DNA of 64,000 nucleotides from Linum tenue (lineage: Eukaryota > Streptophyta > Magnoliopsida > Malpighiales > Linaceae). The first letter of the stretch is position 1, and each line of letters opens with the position of its first letter. The notes beneath the pieces are model-generated. The model was given only the letters and a program-made list of their open reading frames with translations, did no database searches and was not told where the DNA came from. A program made the translations under genes and the position numbers. Positions 32,575 to 44,185 of this stretch are shown in pieces. The stretch lies in NCBI GenBank assembly GCA_946122785.1, contig CAMGYJ010000004.1:16018150-16082149 (forward strand). The letters are read 5' to 3'.

Positions 32575-34745
32575 GTTGGATCCAGTCCTTAAACTCCATT
32601 CTTTAAGAAGTATCTTAAATTCATTCTAGTCAATAGAAAAAGGAGAGAAGTAAACACTAGCAATAATTGATTAACTACCCAAAAGGGTACGGAAGGAATA
32701 AAAGAAATATTGACATTAAATTCGGCACCTAATTAAAATCCAAAAATCAAAAATAGAAATTCAACTTCCCTCTTTAATTCGGCAGTTAATTAATACAAAA
32801 ATTAAAAGTCAAAAATAGAAATCCGAAATTAATATTTAATATTTAAAAATATAATTCTAGATAAATAATATCTACTCTCCCTCTCTGTAGCGACTTGCAA
32901 TAGCATTATTAATGTTTTCACTAGTATTATTAAAGTTTATGAAATAAATAATTAATAATATAACTTTTATTATTAAAAATTTCAATAAGCTTATCAATGT
33001 TTTACGATTACTTTGTTAACAATTTGGATCAATTGTGACCAATTTATATTTTCGTCGCCAACGTTTACGATGAAATTATTAATGGTGTACCCCATCATTA
33101 TTAATGATTAAAACATTATTGTCATTGATTTACAACATATTTATTAACAGTTCAAATTTACACGCTCATAACTAGCAAATCACGACCTCTTACAATGACT
33201 TCTAATGACATTATTAACTTTTTGCAATCAATTGATATCGTTTTACATTCTTTGTATTGTCGTTACTGGTGTTTTTTACTTTTTTGTTGATATTATTGAT
33301 AGGTATTAGGGATATTGTCTCAAATTGGTTGGTAATGATAATAATAATATTGTAAGGTTAAAATGTTGATAACGGATGGAAAAGAGTTGATAATGGCAGT
33401 GAATGTTAATAATGATCTTAATATCGTAATGTTAAAACGTTAACTAGGTTAGTAATAGTAGACGTCTCGAAAATGTTGATAATGGCGGTATCAACAATAA
33501 TATTTGTCAAAGAAACGTCAAAATGATGTAGTTACCGATTAATAATTGCAATATTGTAATTAATAATAGTCACGTGGTTGGTTTCTATTTCGTAATAATA
33601 TGGATTGATAATGATGTAGTTACCCGATAATAATTCTTGTAATAAAATTAATGATAGGGCAGTGGTCGAATAATTATGTATTATTATATGGGTTGACAAC
33701 GTGCTGAACATGAAAATAATATTAATAGCGCAACGTGAAAATGTTAACAAAGGAGGGTAAAAATTTGAAATATACATTGTGATAGCAATTTAGTTTCCTG
33801 TTAATAATTGCAATAATATAATTAATAATAATTGTATGGTCGGTTAAAAATGTATATTATTATGGGTTGATAACGTGATTAAATATTATTATAACTGATA
33901 ATGAACTTAGCAACATCAAATCCTGCACGATTGACTCCTTTGTCTCCAATCTCCCCTCCTGAAGAACATGATTAACAAATTGATAATGACCTTGAGATAA
34001 TTGATAATATAGTTGATAATATTAAGAATGTGTGTAGATACGTTAATAATGAAAACAGATAATGAGATGTCACACATTAATAAGTGTCGTGTTGGTAAAG
34101 AAGTTGAGAAAATTGATAGGCTTCAACATTAAAAATGATGTCAAGTCGTTAATATTGATATGAAAAATTGTTAATAACGAACGACCAAGTCATTAATCAC
34201 GCAATTGAAGTTCATTGAAACCAACACAAAATCATTAATAATGTTTGAATCCAATGTTAAGTATCAAATACCTTTAAACTTTAAAAAAGCAAAGTTGTAT
34301 CCATTAAAAACTGAAAAATAATGTTAACAATGATTGTTAACGGTATTAATAACTATGATGTAAAATATTAATACCGACATACAATACGGCACCGTTTAAC
34401 AATGATATGAGTTTTGTTTATAAATATATTGAAAATATTAATAATATCCAAAGGGAGCAAGTTTTGTTTATAAATATTAATAATAACTAAAAAAGAGAAA
34501 TCATGTCATTGACTAAAATAAAAAGCAGTCCCAACAGTACAAACCAAACCTAGCGTAATTAACTCCTTAAAATCCGCCCACTCTCCTTTAATTAGTTTTA
34601 AAATACTTTAATAGCCTAATTACCCTTAACTACCTAGTAACCACTAACCAAATATAACTACCTAATATACTTTCAGCCAATAAAAATCATTTAAGATTAT
34701 TCATAAGTTTCTAGACTTAAGGACCTGCACTCATCCGAATAAAAT
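32575..34745. mobile_element. probable long-TIR element with TAATAATG-rich core
   Basis: GTCCTTAAACTC ... ATCTTAAATTCATT near 32585-32620 matches, inverted, AGGTCCTTAAGTC ... AATCTTAAATGATT from 34730-34690, which suggests imperfect TIRs. No clear TSD was found. Between them about 1.6 kb (32880-34500) is dominated by ATTATTAA(T) in the left half and GTTGATAATG/TTAATAATG in the right half, so the motif orientation switches near the middle. No coding frame. Confidence 0.45.
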
Positions 34746-35240
34746 CGAAGGTAGTATTTGAACTAGCTTGGCATTTGTGGCGGGCAAGATTCATTCACCC
34801 CTTCTTTACCATCCCAACTGAACGAATCTTGTTGTTAATTAGGCGATTTGTTATATTTATATGTATGCCGTATTCTAATCCCTATAACTAACACAATTTA
34901 ATTGTCCACATAATCCCTAGTCCTTTTTTTTGTCTGCCTCGGATACAAACCTCACGCAGCTTGTTATCTATGTCTCCACAAAATTCATTTCCTTCTTTTG
35001 ACAAGGAGAAAATGATGCATGTAGTTATTACTTTCTATTCCTACCCGCTTTCTTCAAATTTTTTTTTAAAAAAAATATCTTGGTCATCAATTGAATTCAT
35101 ATATATATATGTTATCTATCATCCGGTGACAGGTTTAAAAACTTACCAAGGGTTTATGAGCCAAAAAAATGACGGAAACAAAGAAGCACACATTATATTC
35201 ATATGTTTATTTGCTTTTCAAAATAACACTTATCTTGCAT
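34746..35240. other. AT-rich, no gene seen
   Basis: The only long frame (34961-35320) is in the wrong frame relative to the transposase relic that follows and is not recognisable. Confidence 0.35.
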
Positions 35241-35324
35241 GTTCCAGCAACAAGTATGGAGAGATCATTTTCATTCATGAAATATATCAAGAACGATATT
35301 CGATACCGAATGAACGATGAGTAG
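35241..35324 (+). pseudogene. hAT transposase C-terminal relic
   Basis: Twenty-seven codons plus stop read VPATSMERSFSFMKYIKNDI and end RMNDE. They match the conserved hAT dimerisation segment (AT...ERSFS.MK.IK..LR..M.D) seen in TTF-type or zinc-finger MYM-type transposases. Downstream, TTTTCTGGCTCCGCCACTGG at 35566-35585 resembles terminal sequence seen near such elements. The rest of the transposase is missing. Confidence 0.65.
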
Positions 35325-36051
35325 TTGTGATGTGTTGGTGACATTTATTGAACAAGATTGTTGTGCTAGTTTGTACAAGGAATGCGTTCTATAATGCTTT
35401 CGAAATGTGAAATCTCGTCTCGTTTCATTTTAAGCAATGTGCGTTGAACTATTATTCTGTAATTGTACAAATGTTGAGTATTATATTGTTGACTTTGATT
35501 TCGTTTATATTTGACTTTTCTAGTATGTAGTTGACTTTTTATAATATGAAAAAGACACCCCTAACCAATTTTCTGGCTCCGCCACTGGAGGAAATGGCCA
35601 ACTCGTTTGCCTCGTCCTCTTATTTTCCGTACAAATTATTTTGCATTTATTACGGCTGCAAAGATTGTCGTTGTCAAACCACTGGTAAGATTGCCGATAC
35701 AATCGGTGTTGGCAAAAAGACTAATCTAAAGATCGACCATTTGAAATGATAGTCAAAATCTACTAAAAAAATCAAATTTGAGAAAAGAATGATGGACAGT
35801 GACGATCAATTTTTGTTTCCTAAACAAATTTATGTCATTGTTGGAATTAAGCAAAGAACAAAAAGAAAGAAGTTTGTGAGATTCAAGTATGAACGTTTGT
35901 GTATTGATGCTATCTATTGGATTCAAGTATAAACGTTTGAATGTTGACAATAAATGTTACATTTAAAGGAAGGCAGATGCCTCCTCCGTAATGAAGATAT
36001 TGCTCCTCAAGGTATTTCCATTACCGCAACTCTCTGATGAATCTGGGGTTC
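35325..36051. other. no gene seen
   Basis: AT-rich; a repeated ATTCAAGTATGAACGTTTG/ATTCAAGTATAAACGTTTG pair at about 35881-35899 and 35921-35939 is the only notable structure. Confidence 0.35.
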
Positions 36052-36061
36052 AAAGGAAAAC

Positions 36062-38329
36062 GAGTTAATTGCATGGTTGGTCACTGAGATTACAAAAAAC
36101 GTTCAAGTTTGGTCACTCGAAAATATTTAAATCCATTGATGGTACTTCAGTTTACTGAAATCGTTCACGTTTGGTCACTCTCCGTCCAACTCCGTTAACT
36201 TTAACTGATGTGGCAGTCAACTCTCAAAGTTGACCGTTAACTTAGTGACGTGGCAACTAACAAATTATTAGAAAATAAAAAAATAAATTTTTATATTTTC
36301 CACCTCATTATTACATTCATTAAAAAATAAAATAAAAATAAAAAACCTAATTTTTTTTCTACAAACCCCCATACCCTACCCAACCCAACCTCCACCGCCA
36401 TCGCGAAATCTGACCATCAAAGCAACATTCTCCACCACCACCACCCGACTCCGACTCCTGCCCCACCACCACCCGACTTACTACTCCGTGATCGGTTGTC
36501 GTAGCTTTCGTGCGGCTCAATTTCCTGATATATTCTATCACTCGTACGTTGTTTCCAAATTCTTATATTATGTCATTTTGATGTTCTGTAGTTTGATGAG
36601 GAGGCGGAGTTAATTAATTGATTTAGGTGGGTCTTATAAGTTGTATTATTAATTATCAGATACTGCAGCAACTACTACAACCACCAGTTAGCGGAACCAG
36701 TTGAGCAGTGCGATTGGTGCCAGAGCGAGGAGATGCGGAATGAGACGTCGTCGAGGAAATCCCAATAGGCTGTCGCCGCCGATAGTTCTAGTAAGCGATC
36801 CCAGTACTCCGGGCAGGGTTCAGGAAGGCGCGCCTAGGCGCACGCCTAGACTTAATTAGGCGCTAGGCGGTGGAGGATCGCCTTGACTTGGCCATAGGCG
36901 TTGAAAAAGGCGCTGGTAGTGCTTAGTAGGTAGGAATAGCACTTAGTTTGCGCCTAGTGGAGAGAAGGCCTGCCTGGGCGTGCCTAGGCAAGTTTAGGCA
37001 GTTAAACCCAATACTCTTCGTTTTGTCCTAGAAAATCAGAAACTTGCCTCTTGCCCTAGAAAATAAAAAACACGGGAAGTAACATCTGCTGCCGCCTGCC
37101 GCCCTAGCGCTCGCCCCATCTTCTACCGCATGTCGCCCTAGCTCTCCCCCATTTGCTGCTCTCTGCCGCCACAGGAGAAAGTCATCGATCACTCTTCTCG
37201 CCTTCACACTGCTCTGCTGCTATATTGGGAAATAAAGTTGAAACTCGTCAATTGCTGCTCCTTCCTTCTCCTCGCTACGTAGCACATGCTTCTTGTCTCT
37301 ATAAGCACCTATTAGCAGATGATGGGTCACTATTTGCTTGTTATTTGTTATGTTAAGTGTTTACTGTTAAGAACTAGGCATTGCTAATTTTATATGCACT
37401 TGGATTATATGAATTATTCTAGAAAACAGGAAATATTTGAGAATTTTTCCATTTATGCTCTAAACGCCTAGGCGCGCCTAGGCTACGCCTAATCGGGCAA
37501 GGCGCAAGTCAGGAGCCGAGCGCCTGCCTTACGCCTAGAGCCTTTTAGAACCTTGACTCCGGGTTGAAGATCCAGCAGCAGCAGGTGGATGATGAGATCA
37601 GGGGGTCGTCGTCGCCGCCGCGGAATCCGGCCACCGTAGCAACACTCCCCACCACCACCACCGCTGGTTCGATTCGTCTTCCCCGGCGCCACCAGTGACG
37701 CCGTCCCCGTCGTCATCAAGATTCGAGATCCGAAGACCTCCAAGTCAGCAGAGCTCAAGGATCATCCTCATCACAATCAAAATCACAACCATAGGAATTT
37801 GAAGCACAGCAATTCAGCTGCTTCCACAGCAGCGGCGGAGCAAGCAGTGGTTAATTGTACTCCCGATCAGCAACACAAGTTGCCGGCGGTGAGGGAAATA
37901 GTCGAGGAATCGGTTGCGGTAACAGGGTCGGATGGTGGTGGTGGGGCAGGTCGAAGTCGGGTGGTGGTGGTGGTGGGAGTGTTGCTTTGATGGTCGGATT
38001 CCGCGACCATAGTGGAGGTTGGTATGGGGGTTTGTAGAAAAGAAATTAGGTTTTTTATTTTTTTATTTTTTAATGAATGTAATAATGAGGTGGAAAATAT
38101 AAAAGTTTATATTTTTATTTTTTAATAATTTTTAGTTGCCACATCATTAAGTTAATGGTCAACTTTGAGAGTTGACTGCCACATCAGTCAAAGTTAACGG
38201 AGTTGGACGGAGAGTGACCAAACGTGAACGGTTTCAGTAAACTGAAGTACCATCAATGGATTTAAATATTTCGAGTGACCAAACTTGAACGTTTTTTGTA
38301 ATCTCAGTGACCAACCATGCAATTAACCA
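36062..38329. mobile_element. long-TIR Mutator-like element with captured-looking sequence
   Basis: The 10-bp TSD AAAGGAAAAC lies at 36052-36061 and 38330-38339. TIRs are about 430 bp, start GTTAATTGCATGGTTGGTCA, and stay similar through TACAAACCCCCATACC to the CCACCACCACC-rich inner edge. The middle contains GC-rich host-like DNA with an open frame at about 37663-37989 (VVIKIRDPKTSKSAEL ... LPAVREIVEESVAV) that is not a transposase, so it may be a Pack-MULE-type capture. A hAT MITE (36814-37555) is nested inside. Confidence 0.8.
36814..37555. mobile_element. hAT-type MITE nested in the Mutator-like element
   Basis: The 8-bp TSD ACTCCGGG lies at 36806-36813 and 37556-37563. Ends are CAGGGTTCAGGAAGGCGC and, inverted, CAAGGTTCTAAAAGGCTC, each followed by dense GGCGCGCCTAGGCG-type motifs. 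742 bp, non-coding. Confidence 0.85.
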
Positions 38330-38339
38330 AAAGGAAAAC

Positions 38340-40252
38340 CATTCACGTGAACCAACAAGCAACAAAGCCATAACTTGATTTGAAAAAGATCAGACACAGG
38401 GCCATATGCTCCCCCTCTTTGGAGAGCAGAATTTGACCAAAATGTCGTGTTCCATGATGAAACAATTGAATGTATGTGACCACTGCCCATCAGAATCAAC
38501 AACACCGGAAGGGAATTACAGAGGAAGAGGTTTGCAGGAGGAAGAAAAGTCAGGGTGGGTTGGTTTTAATGATGTGGCGAGCCAGGTTTTATTTTTGATG
38601 GATTAAATCCGGCTGATTAGGTGATTTTGTTTGTCACATCAGCACTTAACGGATTCCATTAAAGGAGTTGTACGGAGACTAACCAAACATAACATGGAAT
38701 TACCCATAGATTTTTTTGCGGTGAATTACCCATAGATTTTTTGAATCGCTATCCGTCCTAAAATTTAAAAATTTTCGCCGTGAACCATACTACTATACTA
38801 GCGTGGGCCCCGGCCAGTTGGCCGGAGGAAGGTGAGATATGAAATTTGATAATGTAATGGGGTGTATAACTTATAGTTGTATAGTTTTTTTTGGAAACAC
38901 GTGATAAAAATAGTGAATTTTAGCAGGAAAGAGACATGAATAATGCAACGAATAAAAAATCGGTCATATGAACCAAAATCAAGTACATGTTACCTTGTGA
39001 AACAATATTATTTCTAGTAATATGATGAGGTGGAGTAAGTTTTATAGAAACCGAATTTCAGAAAACCGAATAAAAAATCGCATATCCCATCGGTTTTCGG
39101 GAAATGAGCATCTCACATTCGTTGCTAGCTTTTACTCGGCCCGTTGGCCGATTAATTTGCTTTACAAAACTTTCATCTTGTCGTCATTGTGCTTTCTGGT
39201 ATTTGTCAGACCATGATAAAATCTAAGGAAATCAAGAACAAACAACACGATTTGGGATAGGAACCGCCGTTGTTGTATCCCTAGAAAATGGTAGTAAACA
39301 CGGACTCACCTGCCAAACTGGTTTGGATTGAGATTTTTATCGGGTATCAGGGAACCATACGATTATAAATTAGACTTGATCAAAACGGGCCAAAACTTGA
39401 AATTCAGCCTGTTTGACATACCCATGACAAATTCTAATTATTCTTTACTTTTAAACTTTCTATTTGAAAATAAAAAATAGTGAAAGAGGAGATGACTGCA
39501 ATTCACCATTTGCACATCACTTATTCGGGAATAAAATCATAGAAATTCAAAAGGAACTGAAAATGTTTAGGATCATTTTAATGTTTAAAATAACCAAATA
39601 AATCTTTTTGTTTAGTTTTTTACTAACAAATACCAAACGATTCCCTATAAAATACACTATAATTTGATCATTATGATATCAAATAATTATATAATATATA
39701 TTTAAAATGATAAAAATTGGACTAATTGGGTTGGTCGAGGTTGAACCATTGAATAACTTTAAAATACATTATATTTTAGCCACTAAGATATAAAATAATA
39801 GCATAATATATATTATGTCAGAGAAAATAGCTTGTTTTAGAATGGCAAACCAATGATGTTCATTTGTTTTACTTGATGACCAGATCCCGTGTAGGTCAGA
39901 CCCATTTAACTCTTTTATTTTATGGTTAGCCGTTAGCCCATTAGATACATTGCATTAGTATCTTGTTAAATTTTATATTTTTAGCAATAAAAAGGATGAT
40001 TGTTTTTGCTTTTTCATATATATTTTATCAACACGGAGAAATAAAAAGGCTTAAAGAAAAAAATTGAGACTCCTTGACCCGTTTAAATCCGCATGTGTAC
40101 GGTAAGTTGGCCCGTTCCACAAAGGAAAGAGGAAAAAATTGACACTCCCTATTCTACCCTTCCTACAAACGCTCATGGAGCAGAGAATTTGAAATGGGAG
40201 AAGGGTTTTTCCTCCCTGCTATTATATGTTTTTAATTTAAAAAGATACAACA
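38340..40252. other. no gene; Mutator-TIR-like relic near 38635-38700
   Basis: CACATCAGCACTTAACGGATT followed by GGAGTTGTACGGAGACTAACC resembles the TIR of the 36062 element, so a related worn copy probably lies here. The remainder is AT-rich and featureless. Confidence 0.4.
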
Positions 40253-40330
40253 AATGTACTTAGTGTGATTGGTTATGAACCTTGTTTTTCTTTAAAATGG
40301 TCATGGTTCGAATCCTAGTACGTTTTTTTT
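40253..40330 (+). repeat. tRNA-like / SINE-like fragment
   Basis: TTAGTGTGATTGGTTATGAA resembles a pol III A box. GGTTCGAATCC at 40305-40315 is a perfect B-box match and is followed by a T-run. The body does not fold as an intact tRNA, so a tRNA-derived SINE relic is more likely. Confidence 0.35.
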
Positions 40331-40523
40331 AATGAATAAAAAAAAGTAATTGTGAAGACCCTGTCCTTCCTACTTTCACTCTCGTTGCAGGAAATTTGAA
40401 ATGAGGCTCCCGTTTTTCTCTTCGGCGTATTATAATATGTGTAGAGATGTAGAGATAGATAGATAGATTGACGTTTGGGCCGACGCATGGGCATCAAATC
40501 TCGGCTGGGTTTGATAAACCTAA

Positions 40524-40781
40524 TTAGTGCCACGTCACTACTCGCGTGGACCAATAAGAAATAACGGATAGGCGACGCAACAACACTCTAGTATTGGGGC
40601 CTGTTTTTGAGGTGGTTGGCTTGTGGCAGCACAGGTAGGTAGCGTTGGAGGCCCAATAATGGTCAATGAAGCCCACAATTCCCGAGTGTGCCAAAATTGC
40701 GTTCCTTCGCTTTTCCCAGAGCAGAAGTACAAGGAAAAGGAATACTAGTGTCAAAGCAGCAGGTTTCTTCTTCTTTCCCAT
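40524..40781 (-). CDS. small ORF with hydrophobic segment, unrecognised
   Basis: An 85-aa frame starts MGKKKKPAALTLVFLFLVLL, a basic N-terminus plus a strongly hydrophobic stretch, compatible with a signal anchor. The rest (about residues 35-85) is not recognised. The start lies 60 bp from the copia insertion point, and the kinase gene starts on the other side in the opposite direction. It may be the first exon of a gene or chance. Low confidence. Confidence 0.25.
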   Translation of the reverse strand: MGKKKKPAALTLVFLFLVLLLWEKRRNAILAHSGIVGFIDHYWASNATYLCCHKPTTSKTGPNTRVLLRRLSVISYWSTRVVTWH

Positions 40782-40840
40782 ACCATCCCCTAATCCGTGA
40801 CGGTAAATGATTCCAATTGCAGTTGCTTACTTGCTCTCCG

Positions 40841-40978
40841 TGAAAGCCAAAAATACTGTAATATGACATTTTGTTTATTGATAGATGGAGAGTTTATATA
40901 CACAAGTGACCCAAGGGAATCAGCCTCAACAAACGACCTCAATCCCACTCTCCTGCAGATCTGCAACAAAACTAACTA
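40841..40978 (-). repeat. copia 3' LTR, first piece
   Basis: Matches 57895-58032. It breaks off at AACTA (40974-40978), where the array inserted, and resumes at 53735. Confidence 0.92.
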
Positions 40979-42406
40979 TGATAGACCGTTAGTTACACAT
41001 GTTTTTACCCCTGCTCTTACTCCGTTTGAGGTATTGATTCTCGTGTTTTAGGCCGATTTCACGCTAGGTTGTGCTTGTTTATGATATTTCAGGTCCTAGT
41101 ACGTGAATGGAGGCTTGGGAGCGAGTTTGAGGTCGATTGGACGAGGATCGGACGCATGGCGAGGTTCTGAGGAAGTCGCACGGGCACACCCACAACCCGC
41201 ACGGCCGTGCAAGTGACCAGTTTGGCCGTGAGGGATTGTGCGAGAGCACGCACGGGCAGAGCAGAAAACCCGCACGGCCGTGCAAGTGACCAGTTTGGCC
41301 GTGCGGGATTGTGCGAGAGCACGCACGGGCACAAGTGAAATCCGCACGGCCGTGCAAAGTGCAATCCTGGCCGTGCGAGATGGCTGAAGTTCGACTTAAT
41401 GATACGCCGCGTTTTGAGGCGCACGGCCAGAATGGTGATATGCACGGCCGTGCACCCTGGCCGTGCGAGTCGGGAAATTCTGGTTTTTAAGCGGATTCCG
41501 AGCCAAACAGAGGGGGATTCGAGTTTTTGAGAGACAGAGCGGTTCCTAGAGAGAGAAAGCGACGAACAAGAGCCTCCAAGTGCCCTAGCTTGATCTTCAA
41601 CACCATTGGAGCTTGGCTTGAGCTTGGAGAAGTGCCGATTCAACGTTCAGGAGCAGAAATCCATCTTCACAGTATGATTTCCGCGTCTGATTCTGCTTTT
41701 GCTTCTTTCTCCATGGAGTAGTTCTCCCATTCATCTGGGTGTGGGAAACCCTAGTTCTGTATGTTAGGTTTGATTGTATGAACCCAAGTACTGTTTCTAT
41801 GAATTGATTATATTCGTTTGAGGTTTGAATGATTGAATGGCATGAATCCTGATCAAATTCCTGTTGTTTCTGCTTTAACCTAGAATGATAATATCTGCCT
41901 AGGTTGATAGAGTATCCTTAATCGAAGGTAGTGAATTGGTGACTTTAGTCGAGGAGCCAATTCACTATTCTGTACCGAATTCAATTCGGTAGTGGAGGTT
42001 TTGTTCATAGGGCCTCAATCTGTTTACTCCGGTGGAGGTTAGTCGCCCGCTAGAGACTCAGATTGAGAGGGTCTGAAGACCTTTAGTCGAGACTTCGGAC
42101 TGTTTGAGAACCTTCCGCAGTATAACTATCATAGAAATTGAACTTGGTAATTACAATCCGGCTTAACTGCAGACTAGGGGGAACCATATCCGGGTGACCT
42201 CTCTTAACCTGAATACAACCGTTTAGTTGTTTTTTTTGCTTGTTAGTTTAGAACTTCACTAAAGTTTCATTGCTAGATAATACGAATTCACTGAGTAGTC
42301 ATCACATCTAGGACCCGGGTTGACAATAAAACCCAAACCCGCTATACTACGCTTTAGGAAGTGGTTACACTTGGCCATTTTCTAGAGTGACAGTAGGAGT
42401 GAGCCA
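40979..42406 (+). repeat. array LTR1
   Basis: Starts TGATAGACCGTTAG and ends GGAGTGAGCCA. Four perfect GCACGGCCGTGC palindromes lie at 41199, 41272, 41344 and 41442, with GGCCGTG and CACGGGC half-sites between them, in a roughly 75-bp repeating arrangement. The antisense ORFs here are a product of this GC-rich repeat. Confidence 0.93.
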
Positions 42407-42412
42407 AGTTTT

Positions 42413-42430
42413 TGGCGCCGTTGCCGGGGA
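42413..42430 (+). promoter_or_regulatory. primer binding site, unit 1
   Basis: TGGCGCCGTTGCCGGGGA, tRNA-Asp type, six bases after LTR1. Confidence 0.8.
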
Positions 42431-42553
42431 CGGCTAGGTTGTTGAAGAAAAGTGATTTCTGTTACTTTAGCATTTTCATTTTTGCATTGAGTTTTTGTTT
42501 TTCCCACTTGTGCCTTCACGGGTTTGCATTGCTTGATTGTGTGCAGATAGTGC

Positions 42554-44185
42554 ATGACCCGTAGCCAGTCGGGAGGTTTACTGCCGTTGAATCCTGAGAT
42601 TGAGCGCACCTGCAAACAACTTCGGAGACAACAGCGAGCTAGATTGGCTACGGTGGAGCGCCGAGACGGCCAATTGAGCAGCGACACCGAGGACGAGTAC
42701 GAGATGGAAGGTGATCAAAACCCGCCTCCTCAGAACCAGATCCTGGGGAACGACCCAAATCCCCCGGGAGCTGGGCACCATCATCATCCACCACCACCGG
42801 GTCCCACCCTAGAGTACTACTTCACTCCACGGATTGCTGACATCCGCCCGGTCATCCTCTATCCGCTCATTCTTGCAAACAACTTCGAGATCAAGCCATG
42901 CTGGATTCAGCTCATCACATCCTCTATCCAGTTCCATGGCTTGAAGGATGAGGAAGCCCGGGCGCACCTTTCCCGTTTTCTGCAGCTGACGAACGGGTTC
43001 AAGCTGAATGGTGTTCCGGATGACGCAATCCGCCTTCACCTCTTCCCCCATTCTCTGGCGGGGAATGCTAAGAGGTGGTTGGAGACCCAGCCCCCACTGT
43101 CCATCACTTCTTGGGACGATCTGGCGGATAAGTTCGTGCACAGATATTATCCAGCATCGAAGACTACTGAGATTCAGCGGGAGATCACTCACTTCCGCCA
43201 AGAGCTAGATGAGTCCCTTCGTGATGCATGGGAGCGGTACATGGGATACTTCTGGCAGTGTCCCCATCATGGCTTCAGCGATGCTTTCGCAGTGGGGAAC
43301 TTCTACAGTGCCCTCACCCCAGACAGCCAGAGGGTGATCGAGTCTCTATGCCCAGGAGGGGATATCCTTACTAAGACTCCACCCGAGCTGAACCAGATGA
43401 TCAGTACCTTGGCTGCCCGAGACCACTCCTGGGGGCAGAACAACAGAGGTAGGAATTCCCGGGACCGCGGTGTGCATGCTATGGAGGCCAGATCCGGGTT
43501 AGAGCAGCAGGTGGCTGAGTTGGTGCAGACATTGAAGCAGCCCCACAGTCTTCTTCCGGGCCGAGGGACAGCTACGCCTCCAGCTGCTCAGTGTCAGTGG
43601 TGTGAGAGTCCGAACCATCTGGTGGAGGACTGCCAGGCTATGCGGGAGCCCTCTACTCCCCAAGAACAGTTGGCCTTCATCACCAATGCTCGGCTCCTCG
43701 ATCCATACAGTAACACATACAATGAGGGGTGGCGCCAGCACCCCAACTTCGCCTGGAGCAACAACACCAATAAACCACCTGGTTTCCCAGCACCAGCAGG
43801 TGGTTTTCAGCAGAGGCAGCCTTTCCAGGCTAGACAGGGGCAGCCATTCCAGCAGCCCCAGCGTCAGTATGCCGAGCCAGCAGCAGCGCCAGCTCCCGAT
43901 AATCAGACGACCGAGCTGAAGAACATTTTGGCGGCATTCATGACCACCAGCCAGGTGAATTTCACGAGGATGGATCAGACCATAGCTTCACTGGAGGCGG
44001 GCCAGAGAACCCTGGAGGCAGGCCAGAGAAACCAGGATGCCATTCTGCAAGATTTGCAGAACCAGGTTGGCGCCATAGCTCGCCAGATTACTACTCGGGC
44101 CCCGGGGACTCTACCTGCCAGGCTTCCACCACCATCCCCAATCCACGGGACCCGCATGAGACAGCACATGCCATTTTCACCTTGA
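42554..44185 (+). CDS. gag: Gag polyprotein, unit 1
   Basis: The 543-aa frame carries the Retrotrans_gag core (about 140-245: KRWLETQPPLSITSWDDLAD, FVHRYYP, DAWERYMGYFWQCPHHGF) and a CX2CX4HX4C zinc knuckle at 347-360 (CQWCESPNHLVEDC). A proline- and glutamine-rich tail follows. Gag builds the cytoplasmic particle and binds element RNA. The frame ends at 44185. The family-typical junction NPR...HAI.TLS is found in the -1 frame just upstream of the stop (about 44110-44185), so gag and protease were probably one frame before a one-base change, or rely on -1 frameshifting. Unit 2 shows the same state. Confidence 0.9.
   Translation: MTRSQSGGLLPLNPEIERTCKQLRRQQRARLATVERRDGQLSSDTEDEYEMEGDQNPPPQNQILGNDPNPPGAGHHHHPPPPGPTLEYYFTPRIADIRPVILYPLILANNFEIKPCWIQLITSSIQFHGLKDEEARAHLSRFLQLTNGFKLNGVPDDAIRLHLFPHSLAGNAKRWLETQPPLSITSWDDLADKFVHRYYPASKTTEIQREITHFRQELDESLRDAWERYMGYFWQCPHHGFSDAFAVGNFYSALTPDSQRVIESLCPGGDILTKTPPELNQMISTLAARDHSWGQNNRGRNSRDRGVHAMEARSGLEQQVAELVQTLKQPHSLLPGRGTATPPAAQCQWCESPNHLVEDCQAMREPSTPQEQLAFITNARLLDPYSNTYNEGWRQHPNFAWSNNTNKPPGFPAPAGGFQQRQPFQARQGQPFQQPQRQYAEPAAAPAPDNQTTELKNILAAFMTTSQVNFTRMDQTIASLEAGQRTLEAGQRNQDAILQDLQNQVGAIARQITTRAPGTLPARLPPPSPIHGTRMRQHMPFSP

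Noticed and set aside
34961..35320. 119-aa plus-strand ORF
   Set aside because: The recognisable hAT C-terminal text at 35241-35324 is in a different frame; the ORF itself is low-complexity.
41199..41453. CRISPR-like array from the regularly spaced palindromes in the LTRs
   Set aside because: Plant LTR context, related spacers and no cas genes; it is a tandem LTR sub-repeat.
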